DNA from: Desulfobulbus sp.
Lineage (GTDB): Bacteria; Desulfobacterota; Desulfobulbia; Desulfobulbales; Desulfobulbaceae
NCBI GenBank assembly: GCA_011051825.1
Contig: DRKH01000173.1
Coordinates: forward strand, 1 to 7,748
Reading direction: 5' to 3'
DNA: 7,748 bases
Positions within the stretch are counted from its first letter, which is position 1, and each line of letters opens with the position of its first letter. The notes under the pieces were generated by a model. That model made no database searches and was not told the DNA's origin. It saw nothing but the letters and a program-made list of their open reading frames with translations. Positions 1-5,456 of the stretch are shown piece after piece. The position numbers and the translations under genes were made by a program.

Positions 1-21
1 CGTCGAGAATTCTTGCATCAT
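1..21 (-). CDS. 5' end of the next gene in the thiamine operon (partial)
   Basis: An ATG at 21-19 overlaps the thiF stop in an ATGA arrangement. A second in-frame ATG follows at once (18-16), and the frame stays open to the window edge, reading MMQEFST. An AGGA at 36-33 lies about 11 nt upstream and could serve as a ribosome-binding site. The 4-nt overlap indicates translational coupling with thiF. In many anaerobes thiE (thiamine phosphate synthase) follows thiSGHF, so thiE is the natural guess, but seven residues cannot identify it and no symbol is given. Confidence 0.45.
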
Positions 22-560
22 TCATCTGTATCGTCCTGTAGATGTCGTAAAACAATTGCGGCCATCATCGAGGCCACCATGGCGATTTTGGGTGGAAACA
101 GGGGAAAATCCCTCTGGTCCGAGACGAAATCGCCGACAATATGGCAGTTGCCCATTGTTCTGATCTTCACGGCGTCCATGTCCGGACCGGCAATTCCGGA
201 GGCCGAGACCACGGGTATTCCGGTTTCGGCAAGCTCTTCCAGGAGCATTTTTTTCAGATGCTTATCATCAAACCCTTCAACAACGATGTCACAGTCGCCA
301 AACAGCATGCCCGCGTCACCCGGCCCGATTTTCCGGTCAATTTTTTCAAGGCTGAGCCCCGGAAAGATGCCCTTGAGGTTGGTCTCCAGGCTGTCGGTTT
401 TTCTTTTCCCCACCTGGGCCATGGAGTAGAACTGACGGTTGAGATTTGCGGCCTCCACCCGGTCAAAATCGACAATTTTGAGTGCCTGCACCCGGGACTG
501 GGCAAGATGCCGGGCCACGTTTGATCCAATCCCGCCGATACCGGCTATGCCGATCTTCAT
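18..560 (-). CDS. thiF: ThiF, ThiS adenylyltransferase (short, family-2 type)
   Basis: This is an E1-like enzyme that adenylates the C-terminal Gly-Gly of the sulfur carrier ThiS with ATP, preparing it to receive sulfur for thiazole synthesis in the cytoplasm. The N-terminus starts directly with a Rossmann nucleotide-binding loop, GIGGIGSN (residues 7-14). The acidic strand-end motif DFDRVEAANLNRQ follows (31-43), with basic residues K52, R53 and K54, as in E1/MoeB/ThiF proteins. At 180 residues it is shorter than E. coli ThiF (about 250) and lacks paired CxxC zinc ligands; its only cysteines are C90 and C139. This matches the short ThiF type found with thiSGH in anaerobes. The ATG at 560 is preceded by AGGTGAG, a usable ribosome-binding site. 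It lies 160 bp downstream of thiH, unlike the tight junctions elsewhere in the operon, because an inverted-repeat segment sits between them. The stop overlaps the start of the next gene. Confidence 0.93.
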   Translation of the reverse strand: MKIGIAGIGGIGSNVARHLAQSRVQALKIVDFDRVEAANLNRQFYSMAQVGKRKTDSLETNLKGIFPGLSLEKIDRKIGPGDAGMLFGDCDIVVEGFDDKHLKKMLLEELAETGIPVVSASGIAGPDMDAVKIRTMGNCHIVGDFVSDQRDFPLFPPKIAMVASMMAAIVLRHLQDDTDE

Positions 561-591
561 CTCACCTGCCCTATAGCTCTATTTGTCGGTG

Positions 592-678
592 TCGTAAAAA
601 GCCACGAAACCGACAGCGGAGAGTACGCATCACCCTGTAATTTCGTCCTGTGCAAATGGCATTTTTGCCTTTTTACGA
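592..678. repeat. Nested inverted repeat in the thiH-thiF gap
   Basis: TCGTAAAAAG (592-601) is the exact reverse complement of CTTTTTACGA (669-678), and the similarity continues weakly outside the arms. A second pair, ACGAAA (604-609) and TTTCGT downstream of it, nests inside the first. A small GGCA-TTTT-TGCC hairpin (658-669) lies next to the right arm. Together the segment can fold into one long hairpin in the thi mRNA. It resembles the interspersed palindromic repeats with TCGTAAAAAG-like arms that I associate with deltaproteobacterial genomes, but this is from memory. Copy number in the genome is the deciding fact. No target-site duplication was found. Confidence 0.55.
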
Positions 679-720
679 GTCCATCATATTTCATCTATCA
701 GCGCCCTTTGCGATCGAAAA

Positions 721-1827
721 TCACACAATCTCCCAGTCCTTGAATACCGGCTGATAGCCGCTCTGCCGGATCATATCCGCCACCTGGTCCACGCTTCGTT
801 CATCGGTTATCTCAAACTGGGGGGTTGCATCACTGTGCTTTGCAGCATAGCCCCCCACATCGGTTTTCGATCCGGCCGAGAACCGTGTCGCTCCCAGATG
901 AATAAGCCGATCCCGAAAATCAGCCGATTCCCTGGTGGAAACCGTGATCCCAAGCCGGGGCATGAAAAGTCGCCAGGCCAGCATGCACTGGACAAAACCG
1001 GTATCGGTGAGAATATTTTTAGGCTCAATGCCGCCCTTGGCCCTGGTCATCCTCGGCAGAGAGAGAGAAATCTCCACCTCCGGAAACTCCCGTTCCAGGT
1101 ACCCGGCATGGAGGCCGGCAAAAAAGGCCTCGGACTTCGGCTCACCAAGGCCGAACAGGGTGCCGATATTAATGGCCCTGAAACCGGCCCGTGCGCCCCG
1201 TTCAGGAGTCAACAGTCTGTAATCGTAATCCGCTTTTCTTCCCCGGGGATGCACCTCCCGATACACCTCCCGATCATAGACCTCCTGGTAGACGGTGAGC
1301 GAATCCGCCCCGGCCCGGTTCAGAATCCGATAATCCCCTTCATCCATGGGAAAGATTTCCAGGGCAATGGATGAAAAATACTTTTTCAGGATCTCAACGG
1401 CGCCGACCAGATAAGACATCGGTGTTTTTGCCGGTGCCTCTCCGGTTAATACGAGAATATGCCGGATACCGGTTGCGGCAATTGCCCGGGCTTCCCGTTC
1501 AATCTCGGGGAGTGAGAGCTTGGTTCGTTTAAAACGAACGGCAGCACTGAACCCGCAATAGGTGCAGTAGTTGGTGCAGTAATCGGCAATATACATGGGC
1601 GCGTACAGGCCGATGGTCCTGCCGAAATACTGATGGGTCACCCTGCCGGCCTTCCTGGCCATCTCCTCGAGAAACGGGCGTGCCTGATCGGAGAGCAGGT
1701 TGAGCAGGTCCCGGGAGTCAAGGTGATCCCGATTCAATGTCTTTTCAATGTCATCCGGGGTAACGGAATTAAAATATTCGTCAAAATCAAAGGACTCAAA
1801 CCGGTCGATTAGATCTAAAAAAGACAC
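721..1827 (-). CDS. thiH: ThiH, 2-iminoacetate synthase (radical SAM tyrosine lyase)
   Basis: ThiH cleaves tyrosine with a 5'-deoxyadenosyl radical, giving p-cresol and 2-iminoacetate. The imine is the glycine-type precursor that ThiG builds into the thiazole ring. The [4Fe-4S] radical-SAM motif CxxxCxxC is visible as CTNYCTYC, with cysteines 84, 88 and 91 followed by GFSA. The downstream TIM-barrel segments include LVLTGEAP, FPMDEGDY, YQEVYDREVY, HPRGRKADYDYRL, INIGTLFGLGE and the C-terminal SAGSKTDVGGY. The length of 368 residues is normal for the family. The start is a GTG at 1827-1825, 4 nt past the thiG stop and preceded by GGGGAG at 1840-1835. An ATG at 1832 is out of frame and is not the start. 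Choosing ThiH over the oxygen-dependent glycine oxidase ThiO indicates an anaerobic lifestyle. Confidence 0.98.
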   Translation of the reverse strand: MSFLDLIDRFESFDFDEYFNSVTPDDIEKTLNRDHLDSRDLLNLLSDQARPFLEEMARKAGRVTHQYFGRTIGLYAPMYIADYCTNYCTYCGFSAAVRFKRTKLSLPEIEREARAIAATGIRHILVLTGEAPAKTPMSYLVGAVEILKKYFSSIALEIFPMDEGDYRILNRAGADSLTVYQEVYDREVYREVHPRGRKADYDYRLLTPERGARAGFRAINIGTLFGLGEPKSEAFFAGLHAGYLEREFPEVEISLSLPRMTRAKGGIEPKNILTDTGFVQCMLAWRLFMPRLGITVSTRESADFRDRLIHLGATRFSAGSKTDVGGYAAKHSDATPQFEITDERSVDQVADMIRQSGYQPVFKDWEIV

Positions 1828-1831
1828 TGCA

Positions 1832-2614
1832 TCACTCCCCTAAAAAGCCGGTCAAAGGAGAAGACGCGTCAGCATATTCTTTTCGCTCCGCCATCTCGGC
1901 GAGATAGGCCATTCTTCCCGCCTTGACCGCCAGGGCAAAAGATCTTCCGGCCATGACCGGGTCCTGACTGGTGGCGATGGCGGTATTGACCAGAACCGCA
2001 TCAGCGCCCATCTCCATGGCCTCGGCCGCCTGGGAGGGTCTGCCGATACCGGCATCCACCACCACCGGAATGCTGCTGCCCGCAATGATTCTTTTCAGCA
2101 TGGGCTTCATTTCAAGCCCCCGGTTGGTGCCGATGGGCGAACCAAGGGGCATGACCGCTGCCGCACCGGCATCGGAGAGCTGTCTGCTCACCGTGATGTC
2201 GGGCATCATGTAGGGCAGCACGATAAACCCTTCCTTTGCCAGTGTTTCGGTGGCCAAAAGGGTCTCATGGTTATCCGGCAGCAGATATTTCATGTCCGTG
2301 ATCACCTCGATCTTGATAAACCTGCCGCATCCGGCCTCGCGGGCAATCCTGGCAATGCGGACCGCTTCCTGCGCGGTTCTGGCCCCGGAGGTATTGGCCA
2401 GGAGATGAACGGAATCCGGGATATACTCAAGGATATTTTTTCGGGTTCCATCGGGGTCAACCCGCCGCAGGGCAACCGTGATCATCTCGGAGCCACTGGC
2501 CTCCAGCATGGAGGGAATGCTGTCTCTTGAGGCAAATTTACCGGTTCCGGTAAGCAGACGGCTGGTCAATTCCACATCACCAAGACAAAATGTATCTTTT
2601 TGTAAAGCAACCAC
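1832..2614 (-). CDS. thiG: ThiG, thiazole synthase
   Basis: ThiG condenses 1-deoxy-D-xylulose 5-phosphate, the ThiH-derived imine and sulfur from ThiS thiocarboxylate into the thiazole phosphate of thiamine. It is a 260-residue TIM-barrel protein of normal family length. Visible landmarks are LLTGTGKF (residues 20-27), TVALRR, LLANTSGA (71-78), the Schiff-base lysine K101 within FIKIEVI, PLGSPIG, and the phosphate-binding region PVVVDAGIGRPSQAAEAMEMG followed by DAVLVNTAIA. The start is a GTG at 2614-2612 directly after the thiS TAA, with no spacer. The only plausible ribosome-binding site is GGAGGAGGA (2626-2618), which is the thiS glycine-tail coding sequence, so translation is very likely coupled to thiS. 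The stop (1834-1832) lies 4 nt before thiH. Confidence 0.98.
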   Translation of the reverse strand: MVALQKDTFCLGDVELTSRLLTGTGKFASRDSIPSMLEASGSEMITVALRRVDPDGTRKNILEYIPDSVHLLANTSGARTAQEAVRIARIAREAGCGRFIKIEVITDMKYLLPDNHETLLATETLAKEGFIVLPYMMPDITVSRQLSDAGAAAVMPLGSPIGTNRGLEMKPMLKRIIAGSSIPVVVDAGIGRPSQAAEAMEMGADAVLVNTAIATSQDPVMAGRSFALAVKAGRMAYLAEMAERKEYADASSPLTGFLGE

Positions 2615-2812
2615 TTATCCTCCTCCGACAAAGTTGAGCAGTTCCAGGGTATCCCCTTCCCTGAGTATGGTCTCCGCCCAGTTTTCTTTTTTAATGAGCT
2701 TGGAGTTGAGTTCCACAATCAGGGCATCGGGATGAAGGCCTCTCTCCGGAATAAGCAGCTCCAGGGTGCGGCTCTGGACCTCCACCGGTTTTCCATTCAG
2801 ATGTATTTTCAT
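2615..2812 (-). CDS. thiS: ThiS, sulfur carrier protein
   Basis: ThiS is a small ubiquitin-like protein whose C-terminal glycine is adenylated by ThiF and converted to a thiocarboxylate, the sulfur donor for ThiG. From the ATG at 2812 the product is 65 residues. It begins MKIHLNGKPVE, typical of a beta-grasp fold, and ends in LLNFVGGG with the required terminal Gly-Gly. The frame is open upstream to an ATG at 2848, which would add 12 residues (MKQCGPTFAGGS). That extension is unlike the family. The 2812 start also has a strong ribosome-binding site, GGAGG at 2821-2817, 4 nt upstream. It is the first gene of the riboswitch-controlled thi operon and abuts thiG directly. Confidence 0.96.
   Translation of the reverse strand: MKIHLNGKPVEVQSRTLELLIPERGLHPDALIVELNSKLIKKENWAETILREGDTLELLNFVGGG
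2618..2626 (-). promoter_or_regulatory. thiG ribosome-binding site inside the thiS Gly tail codons
   Basis: The last three thiS codons, GGA GGA GGA, form a strong Shine-Dalgarno sequence just before TAAGTG, where the thiG GTG follows the thiS stop without a gap. The same nine bases therefore encode the catalytically required C-terminal glycines of ThiS and recruit ribosomes for thiG. The Shine-Dalgarno role is inferred from sequence and spacing (about 4-7 nt). Confidence 0.75.
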
Positions 2813-2826
2813 AGATCCTCCAGCAA

Positions 2827-2859
2827 ACGTGGGTCCGCACTGTTTCAAACGGACAACGT
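2827..2859 (-). promoter_or_regulatory. Hairpin next to the thiS ribosome-binding site
   Basis: On the minus strand, GTCCG (2837-2833) pairs with CGGAC (2854-2850). The flanking ACGT at 2856-2859 pairs with the ACGT at 2827-2830, giving about nine base pairs interrupted by a small bulge. The structure ends 5 nt before GGAGG (2821-2817). It could be part of the riboswitch expression platform or only an mRNA-stabilising hairpin. No pairing that directly masks GGAGG was found by eye. Confidence 0.35.
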
Positions 2860-3024
2860 GTTGGAATTACGTAATGTTACACGGTTATATACTGGTTTTC
2901 CGTCACGGATTCAGGAAAGTACAATGCGGCCGAAAGGGGACAAGGAACCCGGAAAAGGCAAGAACTTCGGTATGGGAATGGGGATGTAAAGCAAGAACGA
3001 ACGAAAAAAACGGAATGCTTCATA

Positions 3025-3113
3025 CACTTTCCCTACGACGGCACTAACCGTATCAGGTTCCAAGGGTTGAAGTTTTCCACTTCTCTCAGCTTTTGCACAA
3101 AGCACCCCCAGTG
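3025..3113 (-). ncRNA. TPP (thiamine pyrophosphate) riboswitch aptamer
   Basis: The minus strand carries the full thi-box. GGGGGTGC starts P2, CTGAGA lies at 3089-3084, ACCC closes P2, CCTGAT is at 3057-3052, and the P4/P5 arm ACGG-TTAGTG-CCGT follows. The 3' signature GTAGGGAA is at 3036-3029. The ends CACT (3113-3110) and AGTG (3028-3025) close P1. An optional extra hairpin (GAAGT/ACTTC) follows CTGAGA, as in many TPP aptamers. TPP binding normally reduces expression of downstream thiamine genes, here thiSGHF. The aptamer starts within about 10 nt of the predicted transcription start. Confidence 0.97.
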
Positions 3114-3128
3114 AACAGGCAGTATCTG

Positions 3129-3156
3129 TTTATCGGTAATTCCTCCCTGTTGTCAA
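3129..3156 (-). promoter_or_regulatory. Predicted promoter of the thi operon
   Basis: On the minus strand a perfect -35 hexamer TTGACA (3156-3151) is followed by a 16-bp spacer and GATAAA (3134-3129), a 4-of-6 match to the -10 consensus. Transcription would begin near 3120, just before the TPP aptamer, which is the expected arrangement for a riboswitch leader. A shifted -10 (TAAACA, 18-bp spacer) is possible but weaker. Confidence 0.55.
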
Positions 3157-3299
3157 CAACTATTTTACTGAACTGAAGGCTAATGTAGCTGACAGTCATT
3201 CTCAAAAACCCAATCAATGGTATTGAGTTTCGTGATAAAACGCAGTATCTAAGCGATACATTAAAAATTTTCGTCTCCCCTTGAGGTTAAAAGAAAAAA

Positions 3300-3890
3300 A
3301 TGGCTGAAATCAAGTCGACCATGGAACTGGTCCTGGAACGGGCCGCCCGTATGGGCAAGGCTACCAGTGAAGAAATTGAGCAGGATGCGGCAAAAAAAGA
3401 AGGAATGCACCTTGTCGCCGCCTTTCTGGACGGTAAAGGTGAGGCCCCGTCCAAACTGCTTGCCGAGCAGGAACCGGCCAGGCAGGCCGCCATTCGTCAG
3501 GGCATGGCCGAGACCCTGTTGCGCAACCTCTTTCTTCCCAGGGATGAACAGGCCCAGGAACGGACGGAGCAGGCCGCCAGAGGTCTGCTTGACCTTGGCG
3601 GTGGAGCCGGCGACATTGCCTCTATATGCCAGGACATGCAGCACATTATCGGTCAGTACAGGCAACACCGGGAGCAGTTGCGCGGCCAACTTGAAGAACA
3701 GGTCCGTATGCAATATGAACAGGCCATGGCCCAGCAGATGGGCGGGCAAACCGAGGGGTTGAATATCGACCCGACCATGCAACCCAAATTTAAAGAGGAA
3801 TGGGCAAGACTCGAAGCCGAGCTGGACAGTCAGTACAATCAGGCGCTCAACCAACACCGGGAACAGCTCAAGCAACGGTTGGGGATTTGA
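3300..3890 (+). CDS. Conserved-type protein of unknown function, 196 residues
   Basis: I do not recognise a named function. The protein has no signal peptide or membrane segment and should be cytoplasmic. It is charged and mostly helical. An N-terminal helical part (1-80) contains MELVLERAARMGK. A small-residue turn GLLDLGGGAGDIA follows (95-107). A Gln/Glu/Arg-rich stretch from about 112 to 147 looks like a coiled coil, and a second amphipathic helix lies at 163-193. It reads like a lineage-restricted family of sulfate-reducing Deltaproteobacteria (possibly a DUF). The ATG at 3300 sits in an A-rich run; the nearest GAGG (3283-3286) is 13 nt away, longer than usual, so initiation may be weak or A-rich-leader driven. 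A poor promoter-like pair, TTGAGT (3223-3228) and TATCTA (3246-3251), lies upstream. The peptidase gene starts 2 nt after its stop, so the two are co-transcribed. Confidence 0.85.
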   Translation: MAEIKSTMELVLERAARMGKATSEEIEQDAAKKEGMHLVAAFLDGKGEAPSKLLAEQEPARQAAIRQGMAETLLRNLFLPRDEQAQERTEQAARGLLDLGGGAGDIASICQDMQHIIGQYRQHREQLRGQLEEQVRMQYEQAMAQQMGGQTEGLNIDPTMQPKFKEEWARLEAELDSQYNQALNQHREQLKQRLGI

Positions 3891-3892
3891 TA

Positions 3893-4996
3893 ATGCCTGA
3901 CACCCGGAATCGGATCGCCCTGCTGCAAAAACGAATCAAACGAAAGAAACTTGATGCTCTTCTGGTGACCGAGCCCTATAACCGCAGGTTCCTGAGCGGC
4001 TATACCGCTGCTGATCATGGTATCGGCGAAACCGCCGGCGTCCTGCTCATACCGGCCGCCGGCAGTCCATATCTGCTTACGGATTCACGGTTTCTGCTCC
4101 AGGCAGAAGAAGAAACAAATGGTTTTACCATTGAACTGTATCCCAAAGGACTGACCGGGCTGCTCAAAAAACTGCTGCCGAAACTTGGTGTCGAACGGTT
4201 GGCCTTTGAAAGCCATTATATCCTCCATGCAACTGCCGCAAAATTAAAAAAATCCCTGACTGGAGCCGGGGTTGAATGTGTTGCCACCACCGATCTGATT
4301 GAGCGGATGCGTCTGATCAAAACGGAAGAGGAGATCAAACTCCTGAAGAAATCGGTGCTGCGTAATGAGCAGGTTTTCGGGCTGGTTTACAACACCATTG
4401 AGCCCGGCATGTCGGAGCGGGAGATCGCCCTGGCCATTGAGCTGACCATGCATGAACTCGGAGCTGAACGGCCGAGTTTTGAGACCATTGTCGCCTTTGG
4501 CACCAATGCAGCCAAGCCCCATGCGGTTCCCACTGATCGTCTTCTTCAGGCCGGTGACCTTGTCCTGATCGACATGGGTCTGGTCCTTGACGGTTACTGT
4601 TCGGACATGACCAGAACTTTTATTGCCGGCAAGCCAACCAAGACCTATATTGACCGGTTACGGATTGTCCGCCGGGCCCAGAAAGCCGGCACCGAAGCCA
4701 TCCGTGGAGGAGCAAGCTGCAGAGAAGTCGACCGGGCTGCCCGCCGGGTCATTGAAGAGGCTGGTTACGGCGAATTCTTTGGTCACGCCCTGGGCCACGG
4801 GGTTGGCCTTGCCGTCCATGAAGAACCCAGGCTCTCCTCACGCAGTCGAAAAAAACTCCAACCCGGCATGATTGTCACTGTTGAACCCGGTATATACCTC
4901 CCCGACTGGGGCGGTATCCGGCTCGAAAACATGGTGGTTGTCCGTGAAGAGGGTGCCGAAACCTTAAATGAAGATACAACCGGACTTGATCTGTAA
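3893..4996 (+). CDS. Xaa-Pro aminopeptidase / prolidase-like M24B metallopeptidase
   Basis: This is a cytoplasmic dimetal peptidase predicted to remove N-terminal residues preceding proline or to cleave X-Pro dipeptides. From the ATG at 3893 it has 367 residues, the size of PepQ/PapA-type enzymes. An N-terminal creatinase-like domain (about 1-140) contains LLVTEPYNRRFLSGYTAAD. The C-terminal pita-bread domain carries all five expected metal ligands: D227 (IDMG), D238 (SDMTRTF), H302 (GHGVG), E331 (VEPGIY) and E345 (RLENMV). H210 (KPHAVP) and H309 (VHEEP) sit at the usual catalytic-support positions. The frame is open upstream to an ATG at 3800, but that would overlap the previous gene by 91 nt and add a non-family extension. 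The 3893 start has GGGG at 3881-3884 and lies 2 nt after the preceding stop. The exact specificity (aminopeptidase P or prolidase) cannot be set from sequence alone. Confidence 0.95.
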   Translation: MPDTRNRIALLQKRIKRKKLDALLVTEPYNRRFLSGYTAADHGIGETAGVLLIPAAGSPYLLTDSRFLLQAEEETNGFTIELYPKGLTGLLKKLLPKLGVERLAFESHYILHATAAKLKKSLTGAGVECVATTDLIERMRLIKTEEEIKLLKKSVLRNEQVFGLVYNTIEPGMSEREIALAIELTMHELGAERPSFETIVAFGTNAAKPHAVPTDRLLQAGDLVLIDMGLVLDGYCSDMTRTFIAGKPTKTYIDRLRIVRRAQKAGTEAIRGGASCREVDRAARRVIEEAGYGEFFGHALGHGVGLAVHEEPRLSSRSRKKLQPGMIVTVEPGIYLPDWGGIRLENMVVVREEGAETLNEDTTGLDL

Positions 4997-5128
4997 TAAA
5001 AATTGGCATGACCGGAGATCCGGAACAGAGAGACAATCCGTATATTGATGCAGTCAACACTGGTTTGAGTTATACTGTGAAAGTAACCGTTCACCGGGAT
5101 GTCATGCCCTTGGCATTACATCCAAATT

Positions 5129-5140
5129 GTAAACGTTTAC
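5129..5140. promoter_or_regulatory. Perfect 12-bp palindrome GTAAACGTTTAC
   Basis: GTAAACGTTTAC is a perfect palindrome with a central CG, the symmetry seen in operators of LacI-family regulators. No such regulator is in the window, and the palindrome sits inside a larger foldable region. An RNA-structure role is therefore equally possible. Confidence 0.3.
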
Positions 5141-5237
5141 CTGTGAAACGGCTTAAAGGCAGAGCTCTCGGCGGCCGCATCACCCCGACCAAGTCCGAAG
5201 GCTGTCACCTGTCGGCGCCGGCCGCAGACTATCTCTA

Positions 5238-5245
5238 AAAAAAAC
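5238..5245. repeat. Left 8-bp target-site duplication AAAAAAAC
   Basis: AAAAAAAC immediately precedes the GTAAC end of the miniature element and is repeated exactly after its right end (5434-5441). The length of 8 bp is the duplication size typical of IS66-family transposition. Confidence 0.75.
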
Positions 5246-5389
5246 GTAACTGTTCAGGAGCACCCCACGGAGTCTACGCTCGAAGTCTGCGCTTATCTAC
5301 CTCTCTGCACGGTCAGGCCTGATTCACATAGGACTCACTATAGTTCACAGGCCTGACTGCACAGATATGGAGCACTCCTGAACAGTTAC
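5246..5389. repeat. Nested perfect inverted repeats inside the miniature element
   Basis: The outer arms GTAACTGTTCAGGAG (5246-5260) and CTCCTGAACAGTTAC (5375-5389) are perfectly complementary. The inner arms GTCAGGCCTG (5312-5321) and CAGGCCTGAC (5348-5357) are also perfect, with TCTG/CAGA pairing continuing outside an internal 4-nt mismatch. The loop is 5322-5347. No duplication flanks this inner unit (AGGTGGTG follows 5389), so the mobile boundary is 5433, and the 5375-5389 copy is a subterminal repeat or a relic of a shorter ancestor. Confidence 0.8.
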
Positions 5390-5433
5390 AGGTGGTGGTT
5401 GGGCTAGTTTTCTGCCCCTACCTGAATAGTTAC
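5246..5433. mobile_element. Non-autonomous miniature element (MITE), IS66-like ends
   Basis: The 188-bp element begins GTAACTGTTCAGG (5246-5258) and ends CCTGAATAGTTAC (5421-5433), which are inverted repeats matching at 12 of 13 positions. It is flanked by perfect 8-bp direct repeats AAAAAAAC. Ends starting GTAA and 8-bp duplications are the signature of the IS66 family (established knowledge). The element has no room for a transposase, so it would depend on one elsewhere. A third copy of the end sequence lies inside it: CTCCTGAACAGTTAC (5375-5389) is an exact 15-bp reverse complement of 5246-5260. Within that, GTCAGGCCTG (5312-5321) and CAGGCCTGAC (5348-5357) form a perfect 10-bp pair. The interior can thus form a long cruciform or hairpin. 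The right part (5401-5417) adds GGGC/GCCC. It inserted 15 nt upstream of the 110-residue gene. Confidence 0.8.
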
Positions 5434-5441
5434 AAAAAAAC
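5434..5441. repeat. Right 8-bp target-site duplication AAAAAAAC
   Basis: This is an exact copy of 5238-5245 directly after the right end (GTTAC) of the miniature element. Removing 5246-5441 restores one uninterrupted A-rich leader in front of the gene at 5457. Confidence 0.75.
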
Positions 5442-5456
5442 GAACAATACAAAAAA

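Larger units (their letters stand above)
4997..5245 (+). other. Non-coding stretch with strong potential RNA structure
   Basis: No convincing gene is seen here. Three foldable blocks are present. First, CCGTTCAC (5087-5094) pairs with GTGAAACGG (5143-5151, one bulge), and this pair encloses two further hairpins. Second, inside it GGATGTCATGCC (5097-5108) pairs with GGCATTACATCC (5112-5123) around a CTT loop with one mismatch, and GTAAACGTTTAC (5129-5140) is self-complementary. Third, GCGGCC (5171-5176) pairs with GGCCGC (5220-5225), enclosing CCGAC (5185-5189) with GTCGG (5211-5215). The layout resembles a three-way junction plus a GC-rich stem-loop. It could be a cis-regulatory RNA, a small RNA or the remnant of a palindromic repeat. 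I recognise no known RNA family, and no canonical terminator follows the peptidase gene. TATACT at 5071-5076 could be a -10 element, but no good -35 lies at normal spacing. Confidence 0.35.

Noticed and set aside
807..1374. Open frames in other frames and on the other strand within thiH
   Set aside because: Shadows of thiH, which is fully supported by its radical-SAM motif and length.
3004..3036. Intrinsic terminator directly after the TPP aptamer
   Set aside because: The stem is only four good pairs plus a mismatch and overlaps the aptamer's conserved 3' signature, so it was not listed as a terminator.
3119..3250. 9-bp direct repeat GCAGTATCT (3119-3127 and 3242-3250) and the small palindrome GTATC-TAAGC-GATAC (3245-3259)
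   Set aside because: Short enough to occur by chance in about 130 bp of AT-rich spacer; nothing else links them to regulation.
3261..3875. 204-codon open frame on the minus strand opposite the 196-residue gene
   Set aside because: It mirrors the real gene almost end to end. Its translation is rich in Leu, Phe and Pro as expected for an antisense shadow, and it has no ribosome-binding site.
3800..3892. Upstream in-frame start for the M24B peptidase
   Set aside because: It would overlap the previous gene by 91 nt and add 31 residues with no family counterpart, while 3893 has a ribosome-binding site and 2-nt spacing.
5008..5025. CCGG-AGAT-CCGG hairpin as a terminator for the peptidase gene
   Set aside because: The stem is only 4 bp and no T-run follows.
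5008..5238. 76-codon open frame after the peptidase gene
   Set aside because: No Shine-Dalgarno sequence, no recognisable domain and low-coherence composition. It coincides with a region full of RNA-like pairing, so it is more likely a chance frame in non-coding DNA.
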